64,000 nt of DNA from Paramecium tetraurelia (taxonomy: Eukaryota; Ciliophora; Oligohymenophorea; Peniculida; Parameciidae). Each line of letters opens with the position of its first letter. Position 1 is the first letter of the stretch. The translations under genes were made by a program, and so were the position numbers. Shown here piece by piece: positions 59,301-64,000 of the stretch. The DNA lies in assembly GCF_000165425.1 (NCBI RefSeq), contig NW_001799399.1, positions 124,001 through 188,000 of the forward strand, read 5' to 3'. The notes beneath the pieces were generated by a model. That model did no database searches, was not told the origin of the DNA, and saw only the letters and a list, made by a program, of their open reading frames with translations.

Positions 59301-62300
59301 AGAACCTAATCCAAATGAACCAACATAATTTTAACCCCCAAAACATAGAGCCAATTCAGGTCGTGTTTAAGAAAGAAAGGTTGTAGCTGTAAATACAAAA
59401 TATTAAAATTCTGAATTTGATGGTGAACCTACTGAATAATTTGAGTTTAATGATAGATCATTGCTTCAAGATTCTTCTGAATATGGGTATGGATATTGGG
59501 TCAGATATGCAGAACATGGAGTTAAGGAACATAGTAGAGAGGATGGTGAATACTATTTCTTATCAAGAATGACCATAAACGAGGAATACTAAGATTTTTC
59601 ATTTTATGGAGACAGAGCTTTGGCAGTATTTATGTTCGATAATTCCTTTGTGTTCAGTACATACGATACAAGTGAAAAATTGAAGACTAAAGATAAGGCA
59701 GTGGTTTTAAATGAGAACATGGACAGTATGTGGTATTTCGTTATGTTCTCATACAGTAATCCCTTAAGAAGAGCTGTGGGTTATATTGTTAGTTATGGAG
59801 AAGGTAATGGAATTTATAGAGTAGAATTAGAGGCTACTCACATTCCACCTTCATATATCAAACTTATATTTGGTGGTAAACATTTGGATTATCATGGATT
59901 AAATGGACAATTTGCAAATATCTTCTTCGACATTGATGCTCCAGCATTTGTAGATGGAGATGAAGCATTGGATGAAATTCTGAAAACTCTGAGTAATCCC
60001 CCTTAAAGCGTTCCTGCTATGATAGATGAAACTATTGTTTAGAAACCTAAACATTTGAATGGAAATGATAAAGGTGAATAGTACCACTTTGATCCATAAG
60101 AATCTTAATTGATTGTAGAAGAATATGCTGTTGGTTTATGGTTTAGATGGATCGACGACTTAAAAGTGGATGAACCAAATACATTTTAGATAATTAATTT
60201 GAGATCAAACAAAGTCAAAACTGCAGGAAAAGGAGTCTTAGGAGATAGAGCATTAGAAATACATCATACCTATGGTGGTGGTGCTAAGAGTACAGTGTAC
60301 TTTAATACTTACACAATCAAGGGCAATAGAGCAAAGGGATAACCCTACTTATCAAAGACAGTAGAGAGTGCTGAGTTCATTTGGACTTATGTTTACTTTG
60401 GATATGATAATGATGGAGGTCGTGCCTATGGTGCAGTGATTAAACCAGGATTAGTAGGAGAAATTTAATTTGAAGGTATCTAACACAAGTTGGTTAACAG
60501 TTTGAGTGTTACTTTAGGCGGTGATGATGTCATATCCCCATTCAACGGTATGATTGGATATGTTGGTATTTACCTTGGAACAGGAGCATACAGAGAAGGT
60601 TTAGAATTTGAGATGACATTCAATTATGGGGAAGGAGTTATGGGAGTGTATTAAGTCGGTAAACCAATCACTTACATAGCTGGCGATGCTAATTAAGCTA
60701 GAGATGTAGCATATGATGCTCCAGAAAATGTTGTGGATAAAATTATAATTCATAATGAAGAAGGAATGAGAATTAATGGATAAAGTGAATATGGTTTTGG
60801 ATTATGGACTAGATGGTTGAGTACATTGCCTAAATATTTGAATAAGAGAGCGCCAATTCATACTATTGCTAGAATGGGTACTTAAGGTTATGTTATTGAA
60901 TCTATTGATGGTAAATTAGTTAGATCTAATGCTAACAGACCAAGTACTCCTAAGGATACTACCTTATCAATATCTTTAACTCCAGATTCTTATGAATTCT
61001 AAACTTTGGAATTGAAAGATGATATTGAGTTTTCTTAATTAGAAGGACATTGGAATTATGTCTACTTTGGATATATCAGACATGAAAATTAGGGATTGGC
61101 CAAAGGATACGTTCAATTTGGTATTGATGGTGAAGTTGATGAAGTTATTTTCGACACTCTCCATGATTATTTATTTGAGTATGTTGAATTCATTGTTGGC
61201 AAAACATCAGCTCCATTATTCAATGGTGAAATGGCAAGAATATCATTTTCATTTGGACCTGGATCATTCGTACCCACAATAGAAACCTTAAAACTCTTTA
61301 CATAGAATACTCTACCAGAAAAGGCTTAGATTCATCCAGTAGCAAGATAAACCTTACAATTAGTAGGAGCTCCTCAATAGCTTAAAGAGGAACCAATTTA
61401 ATATGAATTCGACAAGTATTAAGGAGCAGAAGAGTATGCTATTTCTGGATGGGTTAAATGGAATGGCCCATTGGTTACTGGCAAAGTGTCTCATCTCATA
61501 ACAATGGCTTAAAAGAGATTGGAGGATTTAGATGATAAAAATGAAGAGACCTTACAAATAATCAGAGGAGATCAAGCCTTCACCTTCGTCACTTATAATC
61601 AAAATGAAGGCGAATACAAATTAGCTACTTAAGATGAAGCATATGGAGAATATGCTGATTAATGGACCTACATTTATTATGGATTTTCTTCATAAAAACA
61701 ATAAACTTATGGTTATTTGAAATACACATTTACAGAGAGTGAATTTAGATAAGAAAAAGTGAATCATTTTTATTTGGCTGTGTTCTCTGTATTGATCTAA
61801 GAGAAATAACCATACACTCAATTTATTGGTCAAATTAAAACATGGGTTATTAACATCGGAGATGGATCATTCAGAGAGGGAGGATTGGATGAAAATGAAA
61901 ATATTAAAGTTCATTTCGGATTCATCAGCGGAACTGATCATATCAAATTACAATAGGCTGGATAAGAAGCACATCATGAAGAGACCATTTTAGAATGTTC
62001 ATCATAAAGTGATGAAGTACCTTTACATATAGAATTTGAATAAAGTGATAAGTTACACTTGCATGGAGTCAGTGAATATGGTTATGGCTATTGGGTTAAA
62101 TTCCAATATTTTGCAAGCAAGAATACAATATATAGCAGACCACAATTAATGGGATTGAGTAGACTCACCAGTAATAAAGATTACAAAGATTTTGATCATC
62201 CAGGAGACAGAGTTCTCTTAGTTTTATTAGGAAAACAATCCTATCATTTTGGAACATATGATGTCATTACCAAATCAAATAATGTAGCTGGAGATATACC

Positions 62301-64000
62301 TTATCACGTTGACTCTGAAAGTGAATGGACATACATTTATTTCAGTTTTAAGAGAATTTCTCAAACCTAAGGACATGCCATGGCATTCACTCATTATCAA
62401 GATACTACATCAGGAATTCAAATGGATGTTATGCACTCATTATTAAATGACTATTTATAATTGACAGTTGGTAACGCAGGTAAATATTATACAAATTTCA
62501 ATGGACAAATAACCACAATCAGATTCAATCTTGGTCCAGGTGCCTATATCGATAACAAATAAGGTTTACTCTAAAGAATCAAGAATAAGGATGTTATGCC
62601 TGATATATTGGGTCCCACCAAAAAGTATGAGGTTTTGATTGGAAAACACGATGTTACTAAGATAGAGGAGGAACAACATATTACACATATAAATGAAGAG
62701 GCCAGAGAATATGGAATCTAATTATGGTTCAGGTGGTTCAAATCACCAGTTAAGACTCAATAGTTGATTTATAGATTCACTTCTTCAAATCCTGATTCGT
62801 TGGGTGATGCATAAAAAATAGGAGATAGAACCTTGGCTCTATTCCATACAGATGGTATAGAATTCAGTACTTATAACTTAAATCCTCTATCTTTGTAGAA
62901 CACATATGAAGCTAAAATCCCATCATAATAATTGGAAGTCTGGACTTTTGTCTATTTTGGTTATTCCAAACAACATTAGAAAGTTAGTTACTATTTATTG
63001 GCTGATGATGATGAACACAAAGGATTAGAATAAGCTTTACATGTTGTTTCTAACAATTACTGGCTATTCTTAGTAAAGGATGCAATGACAAAACCATTCG
63101 ATAGTAGATTGGCTCAAGTTATTTTGAATATTGGAGATGGCAGTTACAGAGAAGATAACTTCAACACTCTTTAAGTCTATTTGGCAGCTCCTAAATTGTT
63201 TAGCACTGATAGTAAATTTGATTGGGAAGCTGATGATACTATAACATTGGTTTCAGGTGATCCAGACAAATAAGGGTTGAAGATTACATTCTCTGAACCT
63301 GATAGAAACATAGAGAGCGTTTAGGAATATTCAGTTGGTCTATGGACTAGATTCTTATAAGCATGGCCAGAGAGATAATGGCATACTCCATCTGAAATGT
63401 AGATCTTAAGATTAACATACAATGATGAAGTGGATCATGGCAAAATTGCTATTGGAGATAGAATATTAAATGCCATGGTTGTTTTAGACAATTACCAATT
63501 TGGTTCTTATGACTTGAATGATGATGCTCCTAATGAAATCAGTACTATTCCTTATACTCATTTGGAAGGAAGATGGCATTACATATATCTTGGATATAAG
63601 AGACAATTATAGCTAGCTAACTACTTTGTATTTGATGGAGAGGAAATTAAACATGCCACAAATGAGAATTTATTACATAAACCACTTGGCGATTTCATTC
63701 ATTTGATTTTGGGAGGAGAAAAGGATGTTGCTCCATTTTAAGGTTTATTTACTGAAGTAGCTGCTCACTTTGGAGTTGGATCATTCATAGCATCAGGTGA
63801 AGATTTGATGAAATCAATTGATACTAGTTTTGCTTTACCTTAAGAATTAACTGTTGATTATATTCATAAACAAAAACATGGTTAACAATAGTTGATTGGT
63901 GAAAGTGATAATAATGAAGGTAGTGAAAGTACTGGTGATACTTGGAGTGGAGTAGGAGAATATGCTATTTCTGGTTGGTTTAAGATTGCAGAAACTTAAG
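56367..64000 (+). CDS. Giant secreted protein with Gln/Glu/His-rich repeat tract and tandem LamG-like modules (3' end beyond window)
   Basis: Signal peptide MKKTLITFLLLMVVVISTK, then an N-terminal helical domain, an acidic linker, a Gln/Glu tract of about 370 codons (57460-58600), a second acidic Thr/Ser/Glu-rich linker to about 59300, and at least seven modules of about 210 residues to the right edge. Each module begins like EYGYGYWVRY, EYAVGLWFRW or EYSVGLWTRF, has a GDRxL strand, a W.YVYFGY strand, a VGG/LGG-type loop and ends FNGxI....GDGSFREG, the pattern of LamG/concanavalin A-like folds. Introns: 56452-56473 and 56801-56825. All Gln in the tract are TAA/TAG. Inside the tract the 12-bp register shifts by two bases near 58080-58097, so the upstream and downstream frames differ (see findings). 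A surface or secreted adhesive role is inferred. Confidence 0.8.
57715..58565 (+). repeat. 12-bp tandem repeat encoding Glu-Gln-His-Gln
   Basis: About 70 copies of a degenerate 12-mer of the form GAATAACAYTAA (Y = C or T), with variants ending TCA or TAG, which in ciliate code reads E-Q-H-Q (E-Q-H-S in the TCA variant). Higher-order units can be seen: blocks with AAAAACACTAGG recur near 57880, 58040, 58160 and 58480, so larger segments were duplicated. The tract contains no TGA in any plus frame, and the minus strand is open too. Single-T insertions near 58080 and 58097 break the 12-bp register. Confidence 0.95.
59470..64000 (+). repeat. Tandem array of LamG/ConA-like coding modules
   Basis: Module starts, marked by the EY-x-x-G/S-x-W motif, fall near 59483, 60118, 60790, 61433, 62066, 62705, 63332 and 63952. 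The spacing is about 625-675 bp (210-225 residues). Modules differ strongly in sequence, so the duplications are old. They share GDRAL..., W.Y(V/I)Y(F/Y)G(Y/F) and a final G(D/P)G(S/A)(F/Y) element. The eighth module is cut by the window end. Confidence 0.85.

Noticed and set aside
1-64000. Standard genetic code annotation
   Set aside because: With TAA and TAG as stops every conserved gene breaks into fragments; reading them as Gln restores full-length L7, S16, PRPF31, CFAP53 and kinases, so the ciliate code was used throughout.

Overview
The window looks like macronuclear DNA of a ciliate of the Paramecium type. In almost every recognisable gene TAA and TAG fall inside conserved protein sequence where glutamine is expected, and only TGA ends the frames. 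The coding regions are interrupted by very short GT...AG introns (nearly all 18-32 nt), the DNA is very AT-rich, and genes are packed with gaps often below 100 bp and no operons. A trichocyst matrix protein and cilium-associated proteins (CFAP53, CFAP97-type, a GCP4-like relic, a NEK kinase) agree with this. All reading frames below were worked out by hand with TAA/TAG = Gln, because standard-code ORFs break these genes into pieces.

Layout. 1-8.8 kb: mitochondrial co-chaperone HSCB (partial), a penicillin-acylase-family hydrolase, ribosomal protein L7, a dual-specificity phosphatase, a B-box/kelch protein and an MTG1-type GTPase. 8.8-18.3 kb: an alveolin-like cortical protein, a CK1-type kinase, a two-TM dCache-like sensor, a DENN protein, a kinase with an N-terminal extension, a small unknown gene and a CFAP97-like protein. 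18.3-30.5 kb: a double cyclic-nucleotide-binding protein, an EF-hand-like protein, a RAP-domain protein, a degenerate histidine-kinase-like membrane protein and three less known genes. 31-39 kb: a zinc-finger/Gln-rich protein, a MORN protein, a C2H2 protein, a coiled-coil protein, a trichocyst matrix protein and an unknown. 39-47.9 kb: a GCP4-like gene that is probably a pseudogene, a small unknown, a two-TM protein and small unknowns. 48.4-55 kb: ribosomal protein S16 (uS9), CFAP53, PRPF31 and a NEK kinase, all on the minus strand. 56.4 kb to the right edge: a giant secreted protein with a Gln/Glu/His-rich 12-bp repeat tract followed by at least seven tandem LamG/concanavalin-like modules.

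The neighbours are functionally unrelated, as expected for a ciliate macronuclear chromosome. The most notable points are the decayed GCP4-like gene (changes of frame plus in-frame TGAs), single-base frame breaks in other genes that may be real decay or base-calling errors, the frame change inside the giant gene's repeat tract, and extremely tight packing (stop codons 2 bp apart, start codons 13 bp apart). I found no rRNA, tRNA, CRISPR array, viral relic or DNA transposon that I could support.
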